Assembly (NCBI GenBank): GCA_907163375.1
Contig: CAJQUW010015445.1
Location: 62,001-126,000 of the forward strand
Source: Prostheceraeus crozeri
Lineage: Eukaryota; Platyhelminthes; Polycladida; Euryleptidae
Direction of reading: 5' to 3'
DNA: 64,000 nucleotides
Shown: positions 33,266 to 45,700 of the stretch, in pieces
Position numbering within the stretch: the stretch's first letter is position 1
How the letters are laid out: every line of letters begins with the position of its first letter
Position numbers and translations under genes: made by a program
Notes under the pieces: generated by a model
What the model was told of the DNA's origin: nothing
The model's input: the letters and a program-made list of their open reading frames with translations, nothing else
Databases searched by the model: none

Positions 33266-35435
33266 CAAATATAAAAGAATTTTGGTAAAATATTTTGCAA
33301 CAGATAAACGACTGCTTCATGCTTCTGCAATTTGATTCTTCTTAGATCTAGCAACATTCAACGGATTCGGTGCCAAAAGAGCCAAACTCAACAAACCGTT
33401 ATTGTGCATTTTAGTCTTAATTGCTTAAACAAAGCGAAAATTCTGATTTCTATGGTCTTACCTAAGTGACTGATTTATGGCTCTGTCTCACATCTAAACA
33501 GATAAAGAACATCACCTAAGATTGACTCGGAAGCACCTACAGACTATTTCAATCTGAAGCAGTGACCTAATTCTTTGGTATTAAATAGTCACAGCTGGGG
33601 TCTTGCCTACAAAGAGTTTCTTCAACCGTTCATCTGAGAAATTTCAAACTTGTCAATACTACCTCGTTTTACACGAATAAAGTGATTGTAGTTGTGCATG
33701 CCATGATGAGAAGTCATTATCGTGGCTGATCAGGTGGATGTTTACCAATGTAATGAATACTGTGAATTGACATGATATCCAAATTCAATCAGCAAGAGTT
33801 ATAGCTTGGATTTCACCGCCGACTTGTTGTATTCAAAACTCTCTGTCCAATTTAAAGAAAGCTTTTAGTCAATTCAAGAAACAAAGTTGAGAGCAGTCAC
33901 AGGTCGAAAGTTGATGGAATCATACATCTCTGTGTCAGTGCTTTTATAAATTCAGTGTTCCGCGTATTGACTTGATTTCAAATGAAAGGATTATTTTGTG
34001 CCATGAGTCAATGTTGCGATTCAGCGGCATACGGAGATAAAATGATAACAAAAGTTGGTTATACGGATGTAGAAGATGACAGAATTGAATATTTGCAATG
34101 CAAGACAGATCACAATTAATCACACAGCAAGTAATTGCAATGTTGATGATAGAAAATGACAGGGTCAGATCAATCTTCGTGTAAAGCTGGCAACATGATT
34201 GAGAGAATGAGAATGGCCCGGATGACATCGATATTCGCATCATCAAGAAGTTTGACCTCTCTCTTATCAAATTTATGCATTTGTTCTTTTTGAAGCAATG
34301 AAAGCTTTTAGTTGCTCTATAATCGCTCTAATAACTATTTATGTGGTTTTCGTAAAGCGTCACTTTATAACACGAGATCAACTTTCTATGACGAGTGAGC
34401 GCCAGCGAGAACCGCATTGTACTCAGTACGAAAACCGCATATGTAGTTTTATTTTCTGAAAATGCTAGAAATACATAGAGTTCTATGTATACATGAAATA
34501 GAATGATATAATAATTAATTAATATTTGAATTTTGAATGCAATGTCTGTATCTGAACAATTTGCATTCTCATTGAGTACTGAACTAAAGATGGCAACAGC
34601 AGAGGAAATTATGCAAACTGTTAATCCAATAAAGTCGTCAAAATCATATGATAATCAATGGGACGATTTTATCAATTTCTGAGGAATAAGTGAAAAACCG
34701 AACGAAGAAGATTTTATCAAATATTTTATCAAATCAAAACAAGCAGTTATACTTATATTTTCCTACGTTTTTCCATGAATCATAAAGTAATCCTCCATGG
34801 GCAATTAAGTGGTCTCCATGCACAAAAAAGTTAACCAGATAGCATAAAGTAAAACTTTATATCCATGTTTGTTTTCAATTATCTATGTAATACTTTCTGA
34901 TCAGAGAATAAATAATATAATGATTGCACATTGTGCACTGAGTTGGAAGCGGGCCCGGACAGGGCCGATGTTTATCATGTCTAAAAGCAGAGATATCTTC
35001 CTCACTTGATCATTTTCATATGGTGGCTTATCAACTTGGTTCGTGATCAGCAATATGAAATAAACACCGGAATACGACGGATTAGTCATAAATATGATTT
35101 CTCAACGAGAAACAGCAATCGGTAGAAGATTAGCAAGAAACATTTCTCAGGAATTTTGGTCAAAAGAATCGATTGAATATTTAGTTTAACCTTTGATCTT
35201 GTGACCTCACATTTCAAATAGGTTTCTGTCTTCAAGGCAATTCGTTTTCCACGCTTTAACCTAAATATAACCTACAACAGTGGCAGCCATCAGCACATGA
35301 AATAAGATCCAATTTATTTGTGATAGACAAGAATGCATGCACTACATGTGAAAAGCAACAAATGAAAATTCAATATGCGTCAAATACATAAAACTCCATC
35401 TCAGTGCTCAATAGTTATCAATTTCCTAACAAATA
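33266..35435. other. Mostly unassigned DNA with one dispersed repeat
   Basis: The only feature found is the repeat at 33752-33925, which recurs at 39070-39218. No gene is supported. Confidence 0.45.
33752..33925 (+). repeat. Dispersed repeat, copy 1
   Basis: AATGAATACTGTGAATTGAC through AAAGTTGAGAGCAGTCACAG then GTCGAAAGTT matches 39070-39218 in the same orientation, with substitutions and small indels. Family unknown. Confidence 0.75.
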
Positions 35436-36400
35436 CACTGTAAATCGCTCAATACCAATCTCATACGAAGGATGCATACCAAAATATTTTTTGGTATATT
35501 TCCGTATTCTCTTGGTATATAGTTGCATGCTTTTCGTATGATATTTCAAATGTGGTATGCTTTACATACTAAGGCCATAACAACACAATGGTAAAAGAAA
35601 GCATCAATCATGTCCAAAGTATCTTGATTTAAGGTCTTTTGTCAATAAAGATCACACTAATGTTACTACTGTTTTGTAAGTAGTAAGATAATGACATTCA
35701 AGCGTCATACTTTCAATATTGAATTCGATTTTAATGCATGTAAGTCTAAGGCATTTCATAAATGATCAATAAGTATTCAACCATCAACAATTATGCATTA
35801 TGTAATTTTGAAATTAAGCATATTATCAATCCGAAATAAAAACACATTATAATTCATGAACGCAAACAATAGTTATGTTTGAGATATATAAGTCAACATG
35901 ATTTCACGAATGATATCGTAAATATGAATTGATGTTTATCAGCTTTCTTCGTAAAGTAGAATCAACGAAACGTCGTGGTAAAGTTGATAGACAAGTTGCA
36001 ACGACGACAACCTCATGGATCATAAAATTCATAATAAATCTAACTTAATTAAATATCACTCTTTCAAACAAAAAATGTTCACGACTGGTATTGCTGAAAA
36101 AAGTTATTTGACAGTAGTATGTAATACATATAATTTTTTGCCATGTGACTTAAAGCTGCTCATACTAAACACATACGAATGAAGACCAATCTGGTATATA
36201 AAACATACCAACAACTCGTATTTCAGTATAAAACAGTCAATCACAGATAGAATAGTTCATATCGCTACATACCAATCACATACGAAAGTAAGTGAGACGT
36301 GGTATGAAAAACATACCAGATCTCTGTAAACATACGAGAACCTCTCATCAGATGTTAGTTTCAAATTGTATGTGATTTTTGTATCCAGCGATTTACAGAG
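35436..36400. mobile_element. 965-bp CACTGT-ended MITE, copy 1
   Basis: It begins CACTGTAAATCGCT and ends AGCGATTTACAGAG, flanked by TA on both sides. It matches 55375-56370 along its length, roughly 85-90% by eye. Both subterminal regions are dense in the words CATACGAA, TTGGTAT and their complements, so each end can fold. No transposase is encoded. Confidence 0.85.
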
Positions 36401-36507
36401 TAGTAGCTACCCTAAAGCATTCATTCGATCATGTAGTCTACAATTGGATTTTTAGAATGATTCTTAAGGAGATTGCGCACAACTAACGTACTTGATATCT
36501 TCATTGA

Positions 36508-38315
36508 CACTAGAAGGACCAAGAAATTTCACTACCTAGAAGGACCAAAGCGGTCAAAATTGACCGGTATATCTTAAGTAGTTAATTAAACTATTTTTTC
36601 TCATCGATTCTATTATCAATATTCACTTGTAGTATTACATAGTATTACATCAGTTATTATCTTAGTCATTGCCCATTATGTCCAATGTCACAATGTCACA
36701 AGCCTGTGTTGCATAATATGACATGTACATGCTATCATCATGTATGATGATGTGATTACAATTAAGAAATTGGAAAAATAATGATAGTTTGATGATTAGA
36801 AAGATTTGGACCACCACATAACTTAACTAGTTTACATGAAAACATTCTTTTGAACATTCAATCGACTTGTAAAGAATTGGCTAAAAAATGAAACAATATA
36901 TAAACTACTTTGATACTTCATTTCAGTAGCAATGAAACATGTAGCAACTGCTTCTTTTTTAACCATTCCGCAGCAACCTTTTTTTGCACATTCCGCATTA
37001 TGTTACAGATTTATTTGAATAGCCATACTGTCATTTTCTCCGCCAAGGCCAACATTCTTGCGCTTCTTGAATCGACTGCAGTGCGTTTGCGGCAGGCCCA
37101 CTTCTGCTTTGTCTCTGTCTGCACATTGTCTTGAAATACAAGCCGTATATGCTGTCGCTGTGATAAATCGTATGTAGCTGTCATTCAAAATAGTATCGAT
37201 GATTTTATTCCGCCATATCAATGGTGTTGAAAAACACCGCCATTGCCAAACAGCGACTACCAGCTTTGCGTGAATGGTGTCTCGACATCTGGTCGAAAAC
37301 AACAACTCCACATTTTGCAGTGTTGTAGCATGAAATCGTTTCAGGAATCCTTTTCGGATGATAATCAAATTCTTGATAAACGCACGACGCTGGATCCCAG
37401 CATTGTCGAAAGCTTTTCCCGGCAGGCACTTGTTCATGTTCGGAATCACAAGAACAAATATCCATTCAAACCTGGAACGTGATGCTACAGAAGTTCAGTT
37501 GTTTCGTGATCACTTGTACTGTCACGGTCAGAGTAGTCCGCATACTAGTCACTATTTTGCATGTCTTCGTCGTCGATAGAATCATTCCAATCGACTCAAT
37601 CGACAGCAATGAGCATTCTTGGCCACTCATTGCTTCAATCACTTTTAGCCATACGGTTGCTAATGAAACAGTCATGATATCTACACAGTCACTGACTAAT
37701 GAATTCCATGACCTTATTCATCATCTGCTCTCCATGGTTCTTGGTTGCTTGTTTGAAGACATCAATCAATGTTGAATGTTGATATACCATAGGAATTTGT
37801 GCAAAATTGAAGCAAGAAATGATATTCAGTACGTGTTTCTGCATATCGAATTTTCATGAAATTGGGAATATGAGGGATTTTTGGAAATGAATCGCCATGG
37901 TTCAGCTGTAACAAAATAGAAGTCATAAGCATAATGAATTATACGTAGTCCACGGTAGACCTTTCCATGTGAAAATCATCACTCATGCGATACATTTCAC
38001 TCACTTTTGACAATACAGCAATCTGGTTTGAGACTACACGCTTATTCCAATTTCTATTCGAAAATTGAATTCAAAGTACAAACATTCTAAACGATATTAA
38101 TAAGCGGTCATATTTGACCGGTCCGGTCCTTGTAGGTAGACACATATAAAACAAAGAAAGTAATAGGTCCAATCAAATTTTGATGCGACTAATATGAAGC
38201 CACTACATATTCAAGAAAAGTCAAGACAAACTAAGTCGGAATATCGAATTTCATAGAAGCTATAAGACTTCGTAGTTTAGCAGCGGTCAAAAATGACCGG
38301 TCGGTCCTTCTAGTG
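36508..38315 (-). mobile_element. Decayed piggyBac transposon (1.8 kb)
   Basis: It begins CACTAGAAGGACC and ends GGTCCTTCTAGTG; TTAA follows at 38316-38319 and TTGA precedes at 36504-36507 (a changed TTAA). Just inside each end lies a GCGGTCAAAAATGACCGG-type palindrome, present also at 38105-38125. Transposase remnants on the minus strand confirm the family. Confidence 0.88.
36990..37470 (-). pseudogene. piggyBac transposase remnant, C-terminal half
   Basis: One minus frame (37465-37205) reads NTAKCGVVVFDQMSRHHSRK then AGSRCLAMAVFFNTIDMA, matching the piggyBac block YNxTKxGVDxxDQM...RRWPxxxFYxxIDxA. An overlapping frame (37449-37003) continues with IWRNKIIDTILNDSYIRF and ends in a Cys/His-rich tail (CISRQCADRD...THCSRFKK) where the family has its C-terminal zinc-binding domain. 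The match is split across frames, and the DDD core upstream is not evident, so it cannot encode active transposase. Confidence 0.8.
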
Positions 38316-38319
38316 TTAA

Positions 38320-41300
38320 GAATGGCAAAGTGCGCAAAACGATACAATCTCTCACCCGAGGCCAGATGCAAAATTCATCCATAATGTTTTGAAGTCGATG
38401 CGAAAAAAGCGGCCCGGTTCCAGCTCTGACTGTGTGCTCTGATTGACGAAGGATGACGTCTTCCTCTTCGTTCTACGACGTTTATCGGATGCCAAGAACG
38501 ATTCATTGCTTCTTTGGCCTGAACTTATTTTTTCTTCGCTACGAATGTCATAAAAAACGTATAAACGACTGTTGTCCTTCATCCTGGATTTTGAAGCTTT
38601 CTTGGGATGCTTTTTATACTTTTACATGTGTGTCAGTTATGATCACTCACGAGTTCCTGCCTTTAAAATGTATATCACTATACTGATTAGGCTACTAACC
38701 ACTTCCATTCTTCATCAGCACATTCGTGAATTTTCTCAGTGCTGGTATTTTCCTTCACCCTTACAAAAACGGGGGAGGTGTGATTCGACCCACCTGTAAT
38801 TTTACTTAATTCATTTACTTTTGAATGAATGTTGCCCTTCAGAAATGTTCTACAAAATTGTAAAATTACATGGTATTTCCCATGTAGTCATAGATATCCT
38901 CCTGTGGTATACGCAAAGGATTCCATTTTAACCAATCAGAGAGAGGGACAACTATTGAAGTGATTGTTTCAAATCTATGATCAAAATTTCTGTCGATGTC
39001 TGTGTGGAAGAAATATATGTCGGTTATATAGAGAATGGTTATAGCAGGTCACTGTACTCTGGACACAAAAGCTAATGAATACTGTGAATTGACATGACAT
39101 CCAAATTCAACCAGCAGGAAATATAACTTGGATTTCTTCGCCAACCTCTCTGTTCAATTAAAAGACAACTCTCATCTTCAGAAATAAAGTTGAGAGCAGT
39201 CACAGGTCGAAAGTTAACTACACAAGCAACACCTTTGAGACCTACATGTCTGAATGCAATTAATCACATGATCACAGAGATCGCGCTATTTTGCGCGTGG
39301 CAAGTTTTGTTTTTCTTTTATTCAAACTCAAGTATGAACTCTTGCTTTTTGTCCTCTGCTTGCCTTGTCTCACTATCGTATAATTCTATGACGATGTCAA
39401 AAACATGCACTGAACAAGCGGAAAGGTAAAAACTTAAGAATTGATTTCTCTCAAGTGCTCACAAATGATTGACTGAATGCAACATCGGTTCGGCATTGAA
39501 AAGTCATTGATCGTGCTAGTAGGCCTATAGTTCTGTTAGCCTTTTAGAGATGGAAGGAAGCTGTCCAGTGTATAATTACTTCATGAGCTTCCTTCCTCCA
39601 ATCACTGCCTTCTAGAGTTACTTCCAAGACCTCACGACCAACTTTATTAAAGAAAAACATTGTAATTTAGTGCTCCGGTTCAAGCAGGACTAAGCATTGA
39701 GTCACCATCTGTAAAGTATCTCTGTCGAAATCTTCGCCGGTCACGTACTCTCAATGATATATGTCAGTTTATCACAATGTCTCCGGATAAAAATTAAAAT
39801 AGTAAAAATATGATGTTAATTTCAAAACTGGATAATAAATATCTTTTGTGTCAATTCTTGAATATGAAAAGCAAAGCGTTAAACAGTGCAACTGAGTAAA
39901 TTGATTTCAATAAAAAATTCAATTTACTTGTAACCTGTGGCTGCATGAGGTATTACAATGGGCATAATGACGAAGTACAGCTAATTGATATCATTGATAT
40001 TTTCATCATGCATTAAAGTAGTATACAATATTCGCATCAGAATTAGAATACTTGAAAACAAAGTAAACACACCGATATTTGGGGACGCGATCCCACCGAA
40101 AGTAGCGTCTTTCTCAATATTTCAATACTTCAATTAATTTCTTTCTTATTAGATACAGGATTTGGGATATTTACACTCAAAATTCGGTAAAATTTCAAAG
40201 CTCTCTATTATCTTTCAAAGTAGTTGAACGTTTAAAATCTCTGGCTTAATCGTTTAAAATCTTAAACTGAGTCATAAGAGTAAATGAACGCCACCATCAG
40301 AAATTTTGCACCCTAAATATGTTGCAACATGAGTTTCGTGTGATTCGGAGCTATGTCTTAAAACTTAAAGGTGTAGCTCGGCCAAATTTTTCATGTTGTT
40401 TTTATTCAGTCAATCAATGCTAGTTGCATCCCTGATCCCTGTTCGCCACATGATTTCATCAAATTCATTGGCGTTGAGGTGCCCGGGCGTGGAAAAGCTT
40501 CGTGATGACGTCAATCTGAGCTGACACTGTCTTCTCTGAAGGAAGCTTGATCGACCTGCCTCAAGTGTAACGCGAAGCACCTTCACGCAAAGCAGAAATA
40601 AGTGACTGACGTATATTACACGTATCGGTATCATTTATCAAATGAAATGTCGTCGAACAAAGTCATCGAAACAAATAAAGATATCTATGAACAATTGGAC
40701 TGTGTTAATTAAAACTAAAAGTTTAATAAAATAATTAGAAATAAACGTTTTGTTACATGCCTGACGATGATAGCGGCTGAAAGGCCTCACCCGTTTTGAA
40801 TAATAAAAGATCGTTAAAAAAGGACTTCTCTCATCTTACAAATCGATTGCTTTCTTAAATCTGTAGACTTAAAAACAGAATGAAATCTAATTTAAAAATG
40901 TTAACTAAAAAGCTTCAAGTTTTAATGGAAAAGTTCAAGTCTTTCCATCGACGTGACTCTCAATAGATCTATTCAATCACAGCCAACGGAGTGAGGATTG
41001 AGATTTGACATTTTTTCATCTCCAATTTTGTCACAAAGTATATCCTGTGGCAATTGAAATTATATTGACTTAAAATGAACATCCTGAGGGGCATAGCTCT
41101 GCCCTGAGAAAGTGTACTGTGTATATTTTTGCCAGAAATGCCGTATTGGAACGATAAGAATGTGTTAATGATTTCTGTCATTAATTTCTCTGAGAAAGAT
41201 TTGCAACAAATAGATGAGTGATGAGAACTTGAAGAATATAATGAGCTAGCTAGGCTGCAATTATCATTCTTTTTCCTCAGTGTAAACGAAATCTAGATAT

Positions 41301-43536
41301 GGAAATCAAGCATTCATCCCGCACATATATCACAGTTCTGTTTGATTCTGAAAGTCATGCGATACTAAAAGCTCGGACAATACATTCTTATCAAGTAATC
41401 ATAAAGCAGCATATCTGCATTGAAAATTGACCTTTGAAATGAAATGTGTTAAAATAAATAATTAATCAACTCCCGCTTGTTTCAAACAAATTCAAATTCA
41501 AATTTGTAACCAAACATATTGAGATTGCATCCATGATTTTTCAATTATTATTGCGTTTCATGTTATCAAAATCCATATATTTAAAAATATTTTTGTCGTC
41601 TGAAGAAGATGCAAATCTATGATGTATTGGAAGAGTTATGATAAGTCATGATGTGAGGTGTCATGATGATTAATGATGTCATCTATTGGAATTTTTTAGT
41701 GAAAAGACATTGAATTAGACAGATCGTCTCTTCTTCTGTTTGACTAGAAAGGGAGCATTGGAACATGTAACGCTAATGAAATGGCACAATCTGCTGGGTG
41801 CAAAGAGACACAGCTGATATCAAGTTCCACAGAGAAGTTTGTGAACGTTTTTTCATGCGTCTGCTATCATTTTTGATAATGATCCGAAGTAGCAACATGT
41901 TCGAGAAAACTTTTGCGCAATGATCTGAATTCTTCGAATCTGAAGGAACCGTGACAATCAGAGTATTTTGAAGGAATTCACAGCAATCCGCAAGCGACGC
42001 ACGACTATTTTTCCTATCTCTGTAAGGTATTAAAAATTTCTTTTTGCCCACTTAATACGTTCCTGCATGTGCCATTGTTTTGAATCAGTTTGCACTTCTA
42101 GCAAAGTGATACGATTAAACAATCTAATTCTGTGGTTCAAGATATGCGATAGTTGGCTACTCATGGTTAGTTTGTTCCTGAACCTTAATAAATACTTCTT
42201 CCAAGAGTCTGCTTTACCGATCACTAGTTGGTAATACTTCATTTAGAAGGTGTGCTCTTATGAAGAGTAAACTGGCGATCGTTAATATGTAGATAATATG
42301 TGAAGAAGTTTATTCTCAGAGTGGCAGTGGCCAGGCTCGCGGCCCTTCTCATTTGAAGTTAGTTTACATTTAAATGCAGCTATTCTTGAATAATCAATTA
42401 CCACATTTCAAGATTCATTCAGGACATTTTCTAGTTCCGAATTGAATGAAGCATGCAAGAATTCTACTATGATGCATTTCATCGACAGTACTTTCCACCG
42501 ACATAATCGTATGCAATATATTTTTTGTCATTTCTAGCTGCAACATTCCTAAAATAAATAAACATGTCTGCGATATTACATATGACTTCGCTATAAAGCA
42601 TTTTCAATCAATAAAACAGGTTTCAAATATACGTCATAGAAGTATGGACTTCAAGCAAATCCTTTCAGTGCCTTTATGGTGAAAAATGTCCAACTATTTG
42701 AGATGTGGACGAATCATTATTTGTAGATGAAGTACCACATTTGATGAAATTCACCCTTTCCGAGCATTCATGAGCTCATATGCATATACTTTTGCATTCT
42801 CAGCAGGCAAATGCAATTCTTGATGAATATACATATAGAAGACTTATGTGCATATTATGATAGTACATTCTTCGCGTGTATGGTGTTAATTTCCATTACA
42901 CGATCACACTACTTTTAAATGTTGAAAGTAGTCATACTAGACTTATCTTCACAAATTAAATCGAAATTACTGATTGCATGCATTCGTGATTTGAGAGGTT
43001 ATCTCTGCACTGATTACTTTTACTCAGATTTCCGCTAATTTCTGGAAGATGAGTAATGCAGAGAATGACATTTAGTCATCTACTTGAGCTGTTGGAATCT
43101 GACAAAATTGCGCATTGTTGCTATAAAGCGCCTTGGATGATGACAAACTCAAATCAAAATATGAAATGCATGTCGCGAACGAAAATGCAACTATGTAGAA
43201 GGCTCGTCTTTCAATAGCTTCGGGAAATTTGCATCTTTATTTAAACAATACCATGAAATCCGACAAAATCCCGAGATTGAATACTGCAACAACTGAGAGC
43301 CAGATAATAAGGTTGATGAAACTGATGATAAGGAAGTAGATTTTACATTCGCCAAGGCAACATGAAATCTTTCTGGGAACATCAAATCGGCCTCTAATAC
43401 TCAAAGCAAAATGCATTGAAGGCAGACGAAAAGACAATAGAAATTGTGGTATTCACCTTTAGTTGGCGCATAGCGTATACATGTAAAGCCACCAGAATTG
43501 ACAACTAGCCTTCTTCTATGTCTTTGATGTTTACTA
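38320..43536. other. Mostly unassigned DNA
   Basis: Apart from the dispersed repeat at 39070-39218 no gene or repeat is supported. A Lys/Arg-rich minus frame just right of the piggyBac end (38582-38352) is outside the element and unexplained. Confidence 0.4.
39070..39218 (+). repeat. Dispersed repeat, copy 2
   Basis: Second copy of the sequence at 33752-33925, shorter by some internal gaps; it ends at the shared GTCACAGGTCGAAAGTT. Confidence 0.75.
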
Positions 43537-44297
43537 CCCCTGTGGGAACGAATCTTGCGAAAAACTGGCGGATGTCAGCTGCAGAATATCATGCTACAGT
43601 TCAGTCATATTTGCGGGATATTCGCTGGCGAAGTTCGCCGGCGACAATTCGCGCTCTATGTGCCACCTTTTACTTTTGACTTTCTCTCTTATTTTCTTAA
43701 GTAATCCACGTCTACAGCCGAGGCTCAATTTTCTCCATCATCTCCTCACCATCCCCCACATAAGGCTAATCTAAGAAAGAAGTGCAGACTATCATTTTTT
43801 GACAGGGATAAGAATATAGAGAATCCGCTTATATCAATTTTCATAACATCTCTTGACATTCAATAATTTACAACAATGACAAATATTTGAATAATATCAT
43901 AGTATTTACTGCGACATTTATGGAAGATAAATACTTTTTTAGTTTAAGCCGTCGTGAATTAAAAAAGATCACTTTTTATCAGATCAGACTGAGTATACAA
44001 TATATTTTCATGTGAAGGTAATATACGAACATGACTACTTACTAATAATTAGTTGCTAAAATATCCACGATTTCGCCGGTTGGCGAAAAATCAGCTCGCA
44101 TTAGTTAACAAATATCTACCAAATACTTTTTGCCACCTGTCGTTTTTTTAATTTTACATATGTTTTTGGATAGATGATGACCATTTTTACATGCGGAGAT
44201 AGTTATTACACGAAAATGAACCTTTAAAAAATTATCCACAAAATCGCTGCCTCGCCAGATAATCTGTTGATATCAGCAAGATGGGTCCCCACAGGGG
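43537..44297. mobile_element. TIR element of 761 bp, unclassified
   Basis: Left end CCCCTGTGGGAACGAATCTT and right end GATGGGTCCCCACAGGGG are inverted matches with a few changes. Subterminal TCGCCGG/GGCGA words also occur on both sides (about 43630-43655 and 44070-44085). No transposase frame and no clear target duplication. Confidence 0.65.
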
Positions 44298-45569
44298 TCA
44301 ACCAAAGAACACTCGACTAAATCATAACCGTCACAAACTCCATTCCCAATTTCGATTGCTCAAAGTGGTACATGTTCTTTCACATGCCAAATGGCAGCGA
44401 GTTCTGCCAATATAGTCAATACGAATACGCTTGGTCAAAAAATAAGATTGCGAGCATAATCCAATTTGTGGAGTCAAGGTAAACCAGATTTTCAGCAATA
44501 AAAAAAGTAAGTCTTCACGACGAAGAACTGCACATTTTGCTTGTCACTAGTAAGCATCAGAGACATGCGTTTTCTGCCGCCAAAAAAATTTAAATCCCAA
44601 TGCTCGAAAAGCAAAATTCCGATAAATTCCGCATTTTGTAAATTTTAAAAGCTAATTGGCTAAATGAAATTATCTCTTTTTTGGTGCCCATTGATATAAT
44701 GTTTTGATAATTAAAGGATTCATGATTTTATACGGTGTTGAAATGAAAATATCATTTATATTGCTCGCCGCTTCGTCCGTTCTTTATAGAGCAATACACG
44801 GAACTGCTCCATGGCTGCAGGAAATCGCGGTCTGAAAAAAGCTCACAAACGACTGACAGTGACACAGTGCATAGACGGGAATGACACGTGATAAAGACAT
44901 TACAGTAAGACACAGCGATTGACAACCTAGTGTAAAAACTCACGTGCAAGTCAAGAATAAAGAATTGAAGAGAAGTTAAGAGATAATTAAATTGAAGTAC
45001 ATCAGAAAAGTAACATGAGAGAAGGTAGCGGAAAGAAAATGAGGAAGAAAAATATATAAAATCATAAATAAAGAATTACAAAATGGTACTGAGAAAAATC
45101 CGCTCTTTCTGTATGCATAAAGATGGACGAAGCCATTTAATCGCAACACCTTCGGCCAAAAATAGTTCAAATTTTGAACGGCACTTTTTGATAGCGGAAA
45201 AGTTATTAACAATGGCAGCGGTACGACATGAACACTCCTGTAGGTATCTCGTGATGCTTGATCCTTTGTTGATCGCGGTCTTGTGGAACTTGTGGTGAGC
45301 CATTTCGGAAGGTGTTCATTTGCGCAAATTCTGAGGGACCGTCCACTCTTTCATATGTAGGTTGCTCCACAACCACAAATGTAATTGTACACTAGATTAT
45401 TTTGACAGGAAAGAGGTATCCTGTCCTTCGGAGCATTCGAGCTCAAGCGATTTACGCGGAAGGCAATACACAATTCGATGTGGTAGTAGCACTTTTCGAC
45501 GGCTTTGACGATATTGCCACAAATGAAATAAATGAATTGTGCATGGTATCAATGTACGTGCATATCATC
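44298..45569. other. Unassigned DNA
   Basis: No supported gene or repeat. Confidence 0.45.
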
Positions 45570-45700
45570 GAATATCTAAAGAGAATGAGAAATATTAAAT
45601 CAATACAAGACACAACACCCTTGATTCCCCGATCGCACTCGCCTGACCCAGGAATCGAACCAAAGTCCGCGGTGGAGACGAGCTCACACCTTCTTCACTA
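45570..45700. repeat. Left inverted flank of the tRNA-like array
   Basis: GAATATCTAAAGAGAATGAG followed by ACACCCTTGATTCCCCG and the first part of an array unit is matched in reverse complement at 47768-47868. The right copy lacks a short AT-rich piece (around 45595-45608). Confidence 0.8.

Noticed and set aside
38352-38582. Basic 76-codon frame as N-terminus of the piggyBac transposase
   Set aside because: It lies outside the TTAA-bounded element, so it is not part of it; no other identity found.
40762-40790. CTGACGA...GAAAGGCC as a possible hammerhead
   Set aside because: No stem II can form between the two boxes, and no cleavage triplet follows in place.
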